NCBI RefSeq assembly: GCF_963675305.1
Contig: NZ_OY776147.1
Coordinates: forward strand, 806,001 to 870,000
Direction: 5' to 3'
Source of the DNA: an uncultured Hyphomonas sp.
GTDB taxonomy: Bacteria; Pseudomonadota; Alphaproteobacteria; Caulobacterales; Hyphomonadaceae
DNA: 64,000 nt
Shown here: positions 7,652 through 16,824 of the stretch, piece after piece
Layout: each line of letters opens with the position of its first letter
How positions within the stretch are numbered: the stretch's first letter is position 1
Translations under genes and position numbers: made by a program
The notes under the pieces: model-generated
What the model saw: the letters and a program-made list of their open reading frames with translations, nothing else
The model's database searches: none
What the model was told of the DNA's origin: nothing

Positions 7652-10105
7652 CTAATCCGAACTCGCCTTGGAAGGCGAAGATGAGGTTTCGTCAGGACCA
7701 GGCCAGGCGCCTAACAGATCCGCTGCCCATCCGAGATCTTTCCTGCGCAGGTATTCTCCGATCAGCGCGTCCCTACCTGACAATCCCAGGCATTTGTCCA
7801 GAAGTGCCTGGTCACCAGGGGACGCTGAGGCACAGACCGAAAGCGCAATTGGTCCGAGGCCGAGATCGAACAGTCGTGCGCCGAGCGGGGAGGTGTAGTA
7901 GTAGTCCTGTTTGGGTTGGGCTTGTGCCAGAATGTCAATCTGGCGGTTATTCAGGCCGAACCGGCGATAGATGTCGGTCTGCCCCTGCTCGCGTGCCCGG
8001 TCATTGGGCAGGAATATTCTGGTAGGGCAGGATTCAATCAAAGTGGATGAAATCGATGAGGTTTCGACGTCGCTCAACGATTGCGTTGCAAAAACTACAC
8101 AAACATTCTTTTTACGGAGTGTCTTGAGCCAGTCGCGCAGGCGCGATGCAAAGACCGGGTGGTCAAGATAGAGCCAGGCTTCATCCAGAACCAGAAGCGT
8201 TGGACGTCCATCGAACTTTGCTTCGAGCCGGTGGAAGAGGTATGAGATGACGGGGGCGACAGCGCCCGGACTGTGCATCAGTTCTTCCATTTCGAAACAT
8301 GCGAAATGGCTGAATTCCAGCGCTTCTTCATCCCCATCCAGCAAGCGTCCATAGGGCCCGTCCAATGTGTATGGATGCAAGGCTGCCTTAAGGACAGGCG
8401 ACTGAATGAGCAGGCTGAGACCTGTCAGCGTACGCTCGGGAACCGGCGTCGATGCAAGCGCCTGTATCCCGTTCCAGAGTTTTGCTTTCAGGTCAGGGGT
8501 CATCACGACGCCCTCGGCGGCGCAAAGACCCGCCAGCCAGTCTGTTGCGAAGGTTGCCTCTCGCTCGCGATCAATATCTCTTAAAGGCTGAAGTGACGGC
8601 GTATCGGAGCTATTCAGAGCGACATGAGCGCCGCCCATCGCCAGCATAGTTGCGCGTATCGAGCGTCCTTTGTCAAACACAAAGACCTGCGGATCCGTGT
8701 AACGGCTGAATTGCAAAGACAGGAAGGAGAGAAGGACGGATTTGCCTGCCCCGGTTGGACCGACAATAAGTGTGTGTCCGACATCTCCGACATGCAGATT
8801 TACCCGAAAAGGGGTCGTGCCATCCGTGCGGGCTTCCAGAAGTGCCGGTGCGTTCAGGTGTTCATTACGAGCAGCACCCGCCCAGACAGCGGACAAAGGC
8901 AGCAGGTGGGCCAGGTTCAGTGAGGAAACAATGGGTTGGCGGACATTTGCATAGACATGGCCAGGCAGAGACCCGAGCCAGGCTTCTGCGGCGTTCAGTG
9001 TTTCACGGATGGATGTCAGGCCCCGTCCATGAAGGATGCGTTCGGCCGAGCGAAGCTGGTCATCGACTGTGCACGCATCCTTGTCTGTGACGATCAGCGA
9101 CGTTGTCATGTAGCCATAAGAGACAAGGTCCGATCCGAGCTCCTGAAGCGCGCTGTCGACATCGGCCGCCTTGTTGGATGCATCATTGTCGAGAAGGCCT
9201 GCAGGCTCATTGAAAAGTGTTTCTCGAAGGACAACCCCAATTGATTTGCGCTTGGCAAACCAGTGGCGCCGCTTTCTGGACAAGAGCTTTTCTGCGTCGG
9301 CTTTGTCGAGCGCAATAAAACGGGTCACCCATCGATAGGCAAAGCCCTGACGATTGAGCTCGTCAAGCAGGCCGGGGAATGTCGTGGCCGGAAAGCCAAG
9401 TAAGGTCAGTGTCCGGATGTGGGCTTCTCCGATCATGGGTTCGAGGCCGCCCGTAAAGGGCTCATCGGCGAGAATGGCATCAAGGAAGACGGGCAGATCC
9501 GGGGTTTGGACCAGGTGATGCCGGGTCGAAACACAGGCATGAAGATAGGTCAGCGTTTCGTCATCGCTGAGCGGAGCCAATTCGGACAGGCAACCTGAGA
9601 GCAGGTCAAAGACCTGTCTGGACCTTGTTTCGAACTGTTCAAGTTTCTGCCGCCAGCCTTCGTTTTCCACACGCGGCGGGCGTTCAATCAGCGCCTGTTC
9701 GGCGCGGCCTTCCACATCCGCGGGGGGGAGCCAGACAAGAGACAGATAATAGTCGCTCTCAAACCGCGCTGTATTCTCTTCCGTTGCGGCGCCGCATTCC
9801 TGATCCACCAACCAGGCAAAGGCATTGTTGAACCGGCCTCGGACGTAATCGTCTGCCGGTCGGCGCGCGGCTTCAAAGAACAAGGCCCAGCCGCTACCAA
9901 ACCGTCGCAGAACATTGTTGATCCTTGCGGTTGTGGCGACAAGTTCGCTTTCTGTCGAACTCTCTAGGTCCGGGCCGCGATAGCGGAACGTGGTCTGAAA
10001 AGAGCCATCCTTGTTGAGCGCGATGCCGGGGGCGACCAGACAGGCCCATGGCAAATAGTCCGCAAGCAGGCGGGGCCTGGTGGCATACTCTGAAAGGTTC
10101 AGCAT
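7652..10105 (-). CDS. trbE: Conjugal transfer ATPase TrbE (VirB4-like)
   Basis: Cytoplasmic AAA-type ATPase that powers pilus assembly and substrate transfer, about 817 residues long. The N-terminal CagE/VirB4 domain starts with MLNLSEYATRPRLLADYLPW. The C-terminal motor has Walker A (VGPTGAGKSVLLSFLSLQF), Walker B (PTLLVLDEAWLYLD) and the glutamine-bearing VFATQSLSDVETS. The ATG at 10105 is chosen over the longer frame from 10204 because the family begins with this Met and because the extra 33 residues would overlap trbD by about 100 bases. The chosen start overlaps trbD by only 7 bases. It is the largest gene of the operon. Confidence 0.95.
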   Translation of the reverse strand: MLNLSEYATRPRLLADYLPWACLVAPGIALNKDGSFQTTFRYRGPDLESSTESELVATTARINNVLRRFGSGWALFFEAARRPADDYVRGRFNNAFAWLVDQECGAATEENTARFESDYYLSLVWLPPADVEGRAEQALIERPPRVENEGWRQKLEQFETRSRQVFDLLSGCLSELAPLSDDETLTYLHACVSTRHHLVQTPDLPVFLDAILADEPFTGGLEPMIGEAHIRTLTLLGFPATTFPGLLDELNRQGFAYRWVTRFIALDKADAEKLLSRKRRHWFAKRKSIGVVLRETLFNEPAGLLDNDASNKAADVDSALQELGSDLVSYGYMTTSLIVTDKDACTVDDQLRSAERILHGRGLTSIRETLNAAEAWLGSLPGHVYANVRQPIVSSLNLAHLLPLSAVWAGAARNEHLNAPALLEARTDGTTPFRVNLHVGDVGHTLIVGPTGAGKSVLLSFLSLQFSRYTDPQVFVFDKGRSIRATMLAMGGAHVALNSSDTPSLQPLRDIDREREATFATDWLAGLCAAEGVVMTPDLKAKLWNGIQALASTPVPERTLTGLSLLIQSPVLKAALHPYTLDGPYGRLLDGDEEALEFSHFACFEMEELMHSPGAVAPVISYLFHRLEAKFDGRPTLLVLDEAWLYLDHPVFASRLRDWLKTLRKKNVCVVFATQSLSDVETSSISSTLIESCPTRIFLPNDRAREQGQTDIYRRFGLNNRQIDILAQAQPKQDYYYTSPLGARLFDLGLGPIALSVCASASPGDQALLDKCLGLSGRDALIGEYLRRKDLGWAADLLGAWPGPDETSSSPSKASSD

Positions 10106-10353
10106 GAAAGGTGTTCCCTGTGGCGGGCGGAGCGAAGGGCAACCAACATGAAGTCCGGATCGAGGCGCGCCAGAAAGACTGCCGCGGAATGCCCCATGAT
10201 CCATACGCCAAGCCCGGGTAACCAGAGGCGCAGGCCGAGTGCAAGAACTGCAGCGAGCGTTCCGATCGCAATGGCTGCGCTTCTCGGGGCCCCCGCCAGA
10301 AGAATAGGTTCTGCGATCGCCCGATGAAGAGGGATTTCGTATCCTTCTGCCAT
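10099..10353 (-). CDS. trbD: Conjugal transfer protein TrbD (VirB3-like)
   Basis: Small inner-membrane protein of the transfer channel, 84 residues. It starts with the family-type MAEGYEIPLHRAIAEPILLAGAPR, followed by two hydrophobic helices (AIAIGTLAAVLALGLRLWLPG and an adjoining segment). The start codon overlaps the trbC stop as TGATG, and the end overlaps trbE by 7 bases. Some systems fuse this to VirB4; here it is separate. Confidence 0.92.
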   Translation of the reverse strand: MAEGYEIPLHRAIAEPILLAGAPRSAAIAIGTLAAVLALGLRLWLPGLGVWIMGHSAAVFLARLDPDFMLVALRSARHREHLSC

Positions 10354-10685
10354 CAGACCAGCGCGCCGCCGCCGAATGAGAAAAAAGTCAGAAAAAAGCT
10401 GGTCGCAGCAAAGGCAATCGACAGACCGAATACGATCTGGATGAGTTTGCGGAAGCCGCCAGAGGATTCGCCGAATGCGAGGGTCAGTCCGGTCAGTGTA
10501 ATGATTATCACAGCAACGATCCGGGCAACGGGACCTTCAATGGACTGAAGAATCTGATCAAGCGGTCCTTCCCAGGGCATGCCGGACCCCGCGGCATGTG
10601 CTCTTGGAGCAAACAGCGCCATACATGCGAGGATTAGCCCGCATTGAATACTGCGATGGATGGCATCGACCGCTTTATAGAGCAT
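10353..10685 (-). CDS. trbC: Conjugal transfer pilin TrbC (VirB2-like)
   Basis: Major conjugative pilin precursor of 110 residues. It has a long signal sequence ending near PRAHAAGSG, then two hydrophobic helices (VARIVAVIIITLTGLTLAFG and LIQIVFGLSIAFAATSFF) separated by a short polar loop (ESSGGFRK), the standard prepilin plan. RP4 TrbC is trimmed and circularised by TraF; a TraF-type peptidase is encoded at 16824-17396, so cyclisation is plausible here. Confidence 0.9.
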   Translation of the reverse strand: MLYKAVDAIHRSIQCGLILACMALFAPRAHAAGSGMPWEGPLDQILQSIEGPVARIVAVIIITLTGLTLAFGESSGGFRKLIQIVFGLSIAFAATSFFLTFFSFGGGALV

Positions 10686-10697
10686 TCGGAAAACTCC

Positions 10698-11678
10698 TTA
10701 TTGAACGATTGAGAAACTGGGGGCGACGAGGGGCTCGGTGTGGTATCCGTCTTCGTCAAAGCGCAGCACCCGCAGAGCCTCTTCCACCCGCCGTTCACCT
10801 GAGTTGCGCGACATGAAGACAACGACATCGACGGCTTCGCCGATCAACGCGTAGGGAAGTCCTGATGTGGCTTCTGCGACCAGATGTTCGAGGCGAATGA
10901 GGGCGCCATGGGCTGAATTGGCATGCAGTGTCGTGATCCCCCCGGGGTGGCCGGTATTCCACGCCTTCAGAAGATCCAGGGCCTCACCGCCACGGACCTC
11001 ACCGACGATGATCCGGTCCGGTCGCAGACGCATGGTCGACCGGACGAGATCGCAAAGGGTCACCGAAGACCTATGAGTTCGCAATTGCGCGACATTGGGA
11101 GCGATACAGCGAAGCTCTCGCGTATCCTCAAGAATAACGATGCGATCTTTCAGCAGCAGATGCTCTGCGAGCAGGGCGTTGGCGAATGTTGTCTTTCCCG
11201 AAGAGGTACCTCCGGCGATAACAATGTTTAGCCGGTCCTGAAGGGCTTTGCGCAGCGCGGTCAGAAGTGCAGGAGAGATGGCGCCGGAACGCTCGTAGCG
11301 GTCCAGGGGCACCGGATCCTGAGTCGCTTTGCGTATCGCGAAGCAAGGAGCTTCCGACACAGGTGGCAGAATACCTTCAAACCGCTCTCCTGTGTGGGGA
11401 AGTTCAGCCGAAATGATCGGGTTTGTGTGATCACAGGGCTCTTTCGTAAATGACGCGACCAGGCGGATGATTCGTTCCCGCTCGGGCAAGCCGAGAGAAG
11501 CTGGCGCCCGGACCAGTCCGTGTCCGGTCCGCTCGATCCAGACCGATCCGTCGGAATTGGCAAGGATTTCGACCGTGTCGCTGGATTCCAGAGCCGCCTG
11601 CACAGGTCCGGTAAAGGCCGTGCGTAGCATGGATGCATGCCGGGCGATGGTTGCTGGGGGCTGGTCTGGAGACGGCAA
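10698..11678 (-). CDS. trbB: Conjugal transfer ATPase TrbB (VirB11-like)
   Basis: Hexameric traffic ATPase at the cytoplasmic base of the transfer channel. Of its 326 residues, the N-terminal domain is followed by Walker A (IAGGTSSGKTTFANALL), the Asp box (RIVILEDTRELR), Walker B-type (LRPDRIIVGEVRGGEALDLL) and the His box (GHPGGITTLHANSAHGAL). The start is a TTG preceded by GAGGA at suitable spacing; an inner Met17 (11630) is an alternative. This is the first gene of the trb operon, with a 219-base gap before it that contains the lost tail of the nuclease gene. Confidence 0.93.
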   Translation of the reverse strand: MPSPDQPPATIARHASMLRTAFTGPVQAALESSDTVEILANSDGSVWIERTGHGLVRAPASLGLPERERIIRLVASFTKEPCDHTNPIISAELPHTGERFEGILPPVSEAPCFAIRKATQDPVPLDRYERSGAISPALLTALRKALQDRLNIVIAGGTSSGKTTFANALLAEHLLLKDRIVILEDTRELRCIAPNVAQLRTHRSSVTLCDLVRSTMRLRPDRIIVGEVRGGEALDLLKAWNTGHPGGITTLHANSAHGALIRLEHLVAEATSGLPYALIGEAVDVVVFMSRNSGERRVEEALRVLRFDEDGYHTEPLVAPSFSIVQ

Positions 11679-11897
11679 CGGGTAAGATCCTCATTGGTAA
11701 TGAGGGGACTTTTCCAGTCGTGATGCGCTGTGACCAGCTGGTGTTCAATGGAGCCTCGGGAGGTTGCGGGAATGGGGAGGTTGATCCGGGTCGCGGTACG
11801 TCCGTCAGGTGCCGAGACCGATAAAAATCAGAGCAGGAAAATGGTGGGATCAGTCATAGGTTCGTTCGCCCCACAGATCATCCGGGCAGTCCAGTCC

Positions 11898-12362
11898 TCA
11901 TATGCCTCTTCCTGCGGCGCGCGCTGAGACTTCGTCTTGTGCATAGGCGCGCTGACTGTATTGCGGCCAATCGCGGGCCCAGCCATTCCGGACGAGTTCA
12001 TGTCCGAGATCAACGCCGTTTACCGAGCATGTCGCCACAATACGTCCGTAGCGGTCGGTTTCTAGCGAAATACATGTCACAGTTCGCATGCCAATCATGT
12101 CGGCGAGCGCCAATGAGGCTTTCTGGTAGACATTGATGGCGCCGCATCTGGCCCCTCGTTCGGGCGCATCGAAACCGGAGAGGCGGATGCGCTGACCGTG
12201 GATTTCTATTGTGTCACCATCAATCACAGAGGCGGTGCCGGCAATGTCCGCCCGACGGTCCGTCTCCGTTACTGGCGAAGACGGCTTTTCTGCCTGATTT
12301 GAGCAAGCGGCCGGGCAGAAGCTGAAAGCCGGCCCGGTCAGCAACAAGAACATGGTTTTCAT
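11898..12362 (-). CDS. Thermonuclease-like (SNase) lipoprotein, 3' end cut by a TGA
   Basis: Predicted secreted Ca-dependent nuclease of the staphylococcal nuclease fold. The start at 12362 (MKTMFLLLTGPAFSF) gives a lipoprotein-like signal with Cys near residue 20. The SNase core is clear in VIDGDTIEIHGQRIRLSGFDAPE and LETDRYGRIVATCSVNG, so the catalytic Asp, Arg and Glu positions are largely kept. The frame stops after ARAAGRGI, exactly where relatives continue with Trp. The next 15 codons in frame, up to a TGA at 11850-11852, read GLDCPDDLWGERTYD, which looks like genuine SNase tail. A TGG-to-TGA change is the simplest explanation. SNase genes are common passengers in conjugative operons. 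Confidence 0.8.
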   Translation of the reverse strand: MKTMFLLLTGPAFSFCPAACSNQAEKPSSPVTETDRRADIAGTASVIDGDTIEIHGQRIRLSGFDAPERGARCGAINVYQKASLALADMIGMRTVTCISLETDRYGRIVATCSVNGVDLGHELVRNGWARDWPQYSQRAYAQDEVSARAAGRGI

Positions 12363-12497
12363 GACCGCCACTCTAAGCCCTGATGGATGGCCGGCAAGTG
12401 GCCGGACCTCTGCATGAAAGGCCTGACAGATCATACGCCTTTGCGGCCTGTTTTGTGTGATGGAGATTTCAACCCGCTCGTGTCACGCTTGGTTCGT

Positions 12498-12875
12498 TCA
12501 GGTGCTGATGTCCTCACAGGTGCGATCGACCACCCGGCGCATCAGGTCTTCGAGTTCAGCGCGAGCCCGTTCATCTGCCAGATCAGCAGGTTTTGGACCG
12601 GGCCGGTATCGCAGCCATTCGAAGACGAATTCAATCAGCAGGTCTGTCAGGAATGTGGTCGTCGCATTCAGCTGATCGACCTCCTTTTCCACTCGCGACA
12701 TCTGCCGCGTCAGGATTGCCTCCGGCCGCTCTGCGGGTGGCAGGAAAAGCTGGGTCAGGGCTTCGTCCACAATTGCGCCTCTGACAGCATTTTGCTCTGT
12801 CGCCAGCCGGTCGAGCTTTTGTCGGTTGGTTTCCGAAATGGAGACAGATAGTCGGGCGCCGTTTTGTCGGTTCAT
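12498..12875 (-). CDS. CopG-type ribbon-helix-helix protein of the transfer operon
   Basis: Small protein of 125 residues with an N-terminal ribbon-helix-helix-like segment (ARLSVSISETNRQKLDRLAT). A helical C-terminal part is rich in Arg and Glu (ADERARAELEDLMRRVVDR). It begins as an ATGA overlap with the traG stop. Similar CopG-annotated genes sit between traG and trbB in Tn4371-type and alphaproteobacterial elements, where they are thought to act as transfer regulators or accessory factors for the coupling protein. The function here is inferred from position and fold only. Confidence 0.75.
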   Translation of the reverse strand: MNRQNGARLSVSISETNRQKLDRLATEQNAVRGAIVDEALTQLFLPPAERPEAILTRQMSRVEKEVDQLNATTTFLTDLLIEFVFEWLRYRPGPKPADLADERARAELEDLMRRVVDRTCEDIST

Positions 12876-14830
12876 AGTTTTCGTCCATCATCGAAATGCA
12901 GATAGTAGCGGGCAATCTGATCCCGGACGCCCTTTATGTTTCGGGCAGGTCCTGGAGACGTCATGCCCGATTCCGTCGGATCGTGTTCCGGGGCTGGCGG
13001 CTCTGATCTTGAAACATCACGGACATGCGCTTTTCCTTCAGCAACCGGTGTCTCCGCTGAGGAAGGCTGGCTGGTCGCTCCGGTCCAGGAAAAGGTGTCA
13101 GGTTCATCTTCAATTTTGATTCCGCCGACGCGCTGGATCAGGTTATTGTCCCGGAAGTAGCGGAGTTTTCTGGCCCGAATTGGCGGTGTGCTTGCGATCA
13201 TGATGATCGCATCATTCTCCGACAATTGCATGATCTCCCCCGGGGTCAGAAGTGCGCGCTGGGTTTCCTGACTGGAAACCATCACATGGTTGAGCCACGG
13301 CGCCAGCCGGTGTCCGGCATAATTGCGCTGGTGGCGCTGCTCTGTCTTAGTTCCCAACATGTCGGAAATGCGCCTCGCCGTACGCTCGTCATTTGCCGCA
13401 AAGGCAATCCGTATGTGGCAATTGTCGAGAATAGCGCTTTTGTCCCCATAAGCTTTTTCCACCTGGTTCAGAGACTGAGCAATAAGGAATGCACGGACGC
13501 CATATCCTGCAAAGAAAGCGAGCGAGGTTTCAAAGAAATCCAGGCGTCCGAGCGCCGGGAACTCATCCAGCATCAGCAGGACCTGATGCCTGCGATCCGG
13601 TGGGGCCGGAAGTTCCTCACACAGTCGCCGGGCAATCTGGTTGAGAATAAGCCGGATCAGGGGGCGGGTACGGGAGAGATCAGATGGGGGCACAATCAGA
13701 TAAAGGGATGCAGGACGATCCGCTTGGCACAGATCGCAGATTTGCCAGTCCGAAGCAGATGTTGCGCGCTGAACGACAGGATCACGATACAGACCGAGAT
13801 AGCTGATGGCCGTCGATATGACGGAGGACTTCTCGTTCTCTGATTTGTTCAGAAGCTCACGTGCCGCTTCAGCGACGACGGGATGTGTTACCGGCAGTTC
13901 AGGTGTGCCGAGATGGTTTGCGCTCATCATGAACTCGAGCGTTTCATCCACAGAGCGGTCCGGATCAGATATGAGGGATGCCAGGCCGGAAAGTGTCTTG
14001 TCCTTTCCGGCGTAGAGCAGGTGAAGTATGGCGCCGACGAGAAAGGCGTGCGCCGTCTTGTCCCAGTGGTTGCGCCTTTCGAGCGCCCCCTCAGGATCCA
14101 CGAGCATGTCTGCAATATTCTGTACATCACCGACTTCCCGGGCGCCCAGGCGCACTTCTGCAAGTGGGTTAAAGCGCTCTGTGGTCTGACTTGTGGGATC
14201 AAACCGGATGCATCTGGAAAACCCTGATCGCCATTTGGACGTCAGGGTCCAGTTCTCACCTTTCAGGTCGTGAATAATCGCGCTGCCTGTCCAGGATAAG
14301 AGTGTCGGTACAACCAGGCCTACGCCTTTACCTGACCGTGTGGGGGCAAATGCAAATATGTGCTCGGCACCATCGTGCCGCAGGTATTGGCTATCAAGGT
14401 GTCCCAGCATTACGCCATCCTGAACCAGCAGCCCGGCCTGTCTGACATCCCGTCCGTTTGCCCAGCGAGCCGATCCATAGGTTGAAGAATTTCGATCCTG
14501 CCTCGCCCGCCACAGGGAAGACAGAACGGCCATCACAATACCAGCGATACCGCCCAGTGACGCAATGATGCCTCCCCTGGCAAATATATCCGGCGCATAG
14601 GCATCATAGGCATACCACCATTGGAAAAAACGCCAGGGCAGATAAATGGCATACCCATTGATCTGGGCGACCGGAGGGCCAAGTCTTGGCTGAAAACCCA
14701 AAGCGCCAGCCGTCCATTGTGTGGCAAGCCAGACAGAGGTCAGAATAAGGAACAAGGTCAGCATAAACTGACCGATAAGGAATTTCGTCGGGGTCAAGGA
14801 ATTGCTCGCAGGGCCTTGGTAAAGGCTCAT
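12872..14830 (-). CDS. traG: Type IV coupling protein TraG/VirD4
   Basis: Inner-membrane ATPase that connects the relaxosome to the transfer channel, about 652 residues from the Met at 14830. It has two N-terminal membrane helices (FMLTLFLILTSVWLATQWTA and IIASLGGIAGIVMAVLSSL), Walker A (FAPTRSGKGVGLVVPTLLSW), Walker B (HQVLLMLDEFPALGRL), and the FLIAQSLNQVEKAYG segment of the VirD4 family. A frame from 14917 adds 29 arginine- and proline-rich residues that do not look like family sequence. It is followed by the CopG gene and preceded by the relaxase, the usual order. Confidence 0.93.
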   Translation of the reverse strand: MSLYQGPASNSLTPTKFLIGQFMLTLFLILTSVWLATQWTAGALGFQPRLGPPVAQINGYAIYLPWRFFQWWYAYDAYAPDIFARGGIIASLGGIAGIVMAVLSSLWRARQDRNSSTYGSARWANGRDVRQAGLLVQDGVMLGHLDSQYLRHDGAEHIFAFAPTRSGKGVGLVVPTLLSWTGSAIIHDLKGENWTLTSKWRSGFSRCIRFDPTSQTTERFNPLAEVRLGAREVGDVQNIADMLVDPEGALERRNHWDKTAHAFLVGAILHLLYAGKDKTLSGLASLISDPDRSVDETLEFMMSANHLGTPELPVTHPVVAEAARELLNKSENEKSSVISTAISYLGLYRDPVVQRATSASDWQICDLCQADRPASLYLIVPPSDLSRTRPLIRLILNQIARRLCEELPAPPDRRHQVLLMLDEFPALGRLDFFETSLAFFAGYGVRAFLIAQSLNQVEKAYGDKSAILDNCHIRIAFAANDERTARRISDMLGTKTEQRHQRNYAGHRLAPWLNHVMVSSQETQRALLTPGEIMQLSENDAIIMIASTPPIRARKLRYFRDNNLIQRVGGIKIEDEPDTFSWTGATSQPSSAETPVAEGKAHVRDVSRSEPPAPEHDPTESGMTSPGPARNIKGVRDQIARYYLHFDDGRKL

Positions 14831-14934
14831 TCTAGTTGCCAGATTCCTTCGGAATATCCGGATTGGCGGGAAACCGCGGGAAGGCCCGGGAAGTCGGTAT
14901 AAGCCGACCGCAGCCATTCAGGCCTGGTGACATA

Positions 14935-16608
14935 CTATCCGCGGGATCTTCCAAGTGACCATTCCAGGGACTTGCCCGATCGGCGGATCTCTATGTGTCG
15001 TCCTTGCCAGGCGGCGCGTCCGCTTATGTAGGGTATTGCCATGATCTGACGGGTGTTTTCGATGATCGCAAACCGTCTTCGGGCGAGGTCCAGATGCCCG
15101 GAAAAGACGCCCTGGAATACGCTTGCGCCGGAATAGCCCACGATAGTCTTGTTTCTGCTTTCGGCCATTCCGGAAAGGGCCTCTTGCAATTCCTGATGAT
15201 CAAGCAGGCCGGGTCTCGGGCGCATGAGACCTTGTTGGTCAAGCCAGGCTTTTCGTGCGGCAAGCGCCTGTCTGACCTGTGCGCCATAACCTCGTTTGAT
15301 GCCGGCAAATTGTCGGGGGTCTGTTTCATCGAGCCAAGTGAAAGCGCGGCGTTCTGCAAGCTGACTGACCGGCAGCCAGGACCGCACCCTGATGAATAGT
15401 TTTGGACCTGTTTCCATAGGCTCGAAATCATCGGAAATGATCCAATCATCCACCCTGGCCGGCGTGGCAAGCCCTGCGCGTTTCAGCGCCTCCAGCCTTC
15501 TCCGAAATTCGACCTCGTTAATGGGCGAAAGATCGCGGCCCTGCGAATGCAACATGTGGGTGGAAAAGAGACCGCCACTCTGTCTCGCAATCTCAAGAAG
15601 GGTCTGGTCGATGTCAGCAACAGGATTGGCGGTCGCCGAAACGCTGAGGACACCGCCGATTCCAGGCAAGTCTTCAATGTGTGCTTCGGGTAGGGTAATC
15701 CGCCTCAGATGTCCTTCAACCCCATCTATGAGGAGGTTCATACGACTGGAAAGCTCGTCAGACGGAAGGATCGCAACGATCCGTCCGGTGATGGTCTCTC
15801 CGGCCTGAAGTATCTCAGATGGCGGCCTCACTTCGATACCGTTTCGAAGAGGCGCGAGCCTGTCTTTGCGTGCGTTTCCGAAGTATCTGTGGCGACGAAG
15901 GGATTTCAGACTTTCTGTCCACCCGGTTTCAAGGCGCCATGTGTGAGGAGACAACTGCTTTGCAAGGCCGAGCATCTGAAGGTGCTTGAGGCGTTTGGCA
16001 TAAAGACTTGCCTGGATGCGCTCTGAGCGGGTTGCGGGTCGGTTCAGTTTCAGGACGCCATTGCTGAGCGCCTCCTCGAAATCGCGGTCTATTGATGTAA
16101 ACAGATTCCAGGAGGTGCCTCGTAGCTGAAGCGCAGTGATATCCCGCCATCTCTTAGCCCCCAGAGAGTTGCTGACAATCTCTTCTGCCCGGTAGCGTAA
16201 ACCCTCAGTGATATATTTCCGATCGACATAGAGATCATGATTGCGGAGATCTTTGCCTCGCAAAACGATATGAATGTGAGGCTGGCCTGTGTCGAAGTGA
16301 TTGACGGCAACCCAGTCAAGCTGGGTGCCAAGATCATTTTCCGCCTGGGCCATGAGTTTGCGGGTAAACCCGGTCAGGTCTTGTATCTCCTTTGAATCTT
16401 CCGGTGATGCGATAATCCTGAACTGATGGGGATCATTGCGAGCGCGCGCGTTGAAGTCGCGCACGCCGATCTTTTCTTCTGTCTGGCTGTACATGCGGCT
16501 TCTTGAACCATCTCGGTCAGTGCCGTCGCGCCGGATATAGGAGAGATATCTGGCAAATGCGGCATGGCGCTGGGGACCGGACCGGGCGATATGAAACCTG
16601 ATGAACAC
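14935..16608 (-). CDS. Relaxase (DUF3363, VirD2-like), main open frame
   Basis: DNA-nicking relaxase that starts conjugative transfer at oriT. The 557-residue frame holds the relaxase signature: tyrosine-rich HAAFARYLSYIRRDG, the FRIIASPEDSKEI strand, and the metal-binding histidine motif NHFDTGQPHIHIVLRGKD (HxDxxxPHxH). The long C-terminal part belongs to DUF3363, which relatives of this element type share. The only canonical start in this open stretch is GTG at 16608, but family-like coding sequence continues upstream in the same frame as far as a TAG at 16708-16710 and then beyond it to an ATG at 16824. Either translation restarts at 16608 or the gene is disrupted. Confidence 0.85.
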   Translation of the reverse strand: MFIRFHIARSGPQRHAAFARYLSYIRRDGTDRDGSRSRMYSQTEEKIGVRDFNARARNDPHQFRIIASPEDSKEIQDLTGFTRKLMAQAENDLGTQLDWVAVNHFDTGQPHIHIVLRGKDLRNHDLYVDRKYITEGLRYRAEEIVSNSLGAKRWRDITALQLRGTSWNLFTSIDRDFEEALSNGVLKLNRPATRSERIQASLYAKRLKHLQMLGLAKQLSPHTWRLETGWTESLKSLRRHRYFGNARKDRLAPLRNGIEVRPPSEILQAGETITGRIVAILPSDELSSRMNLLIDGVEGHLRRITLPEAHIEDLPGIGGVLSVSATANPVADIDQTLLEIARQSGGLFSTHMLHSQGRDLSPINEVEFRRRLEALKRAGLATPARVDDWIISDDFEPMETGPKLFIRVRSWLPVSQLAERRAFTWLDETDPRQFAGIKRGYGAQVRQALAARKAWLDQQGLMRPRPGLLDHQELQEALSGMAESRNKTIVGYSGASVFQGVFSGHLDLARRRFAIIENTRQIMAIPYISGRAAWQGRHIEIRRSGKSLEWSLGRSRG

Positions 16609-16707
16609 CCGCCTGCCATATGTGTGGGACCAGAGCCTGGCGGCAGCGGCGGCGCCTTTGCCACGCCCGAAATGTCTTATTGTGCCAGGCGCGAGTGGTC
16701 TGGCGCG

Positions 16708-16824
16708 CTAGGATGGGGCTGACACGGTCCGGACCGTAGCGCGCGATGGTACCAAGGGATTGTCACGGGCGTCCTGGTTCCGGATCCGCCCCATCTGCGG
16801 TGTGAGTTCATTTTCGTCAGACAT
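16708..16824 (-). pseudogene. Detached N-terminus of the relaxase, ending at an in-frame TAG
   Basis: Starting at the ATG at 16824, which overlaps the traF stop as TGATG, 38 codons read MSDENELTPQMGRIRNQ and onwards to a TAG at 16708-16710. The frame is identical to that of the relaxase. Past the TAG it reads RARPLAPGTIRHFGRGKG, AAAAARLWSHTYGRR and then the relaxase frame. Relatives of DUF3363 relaxases have just such a basic, glycine/arginine-rich N-terminal stretch. The coupling to traF and the continuous frame argue that the real gene is 14935-16824 and that the TAG is a nonsense change or a sequencing error. Confidence 0.75.
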
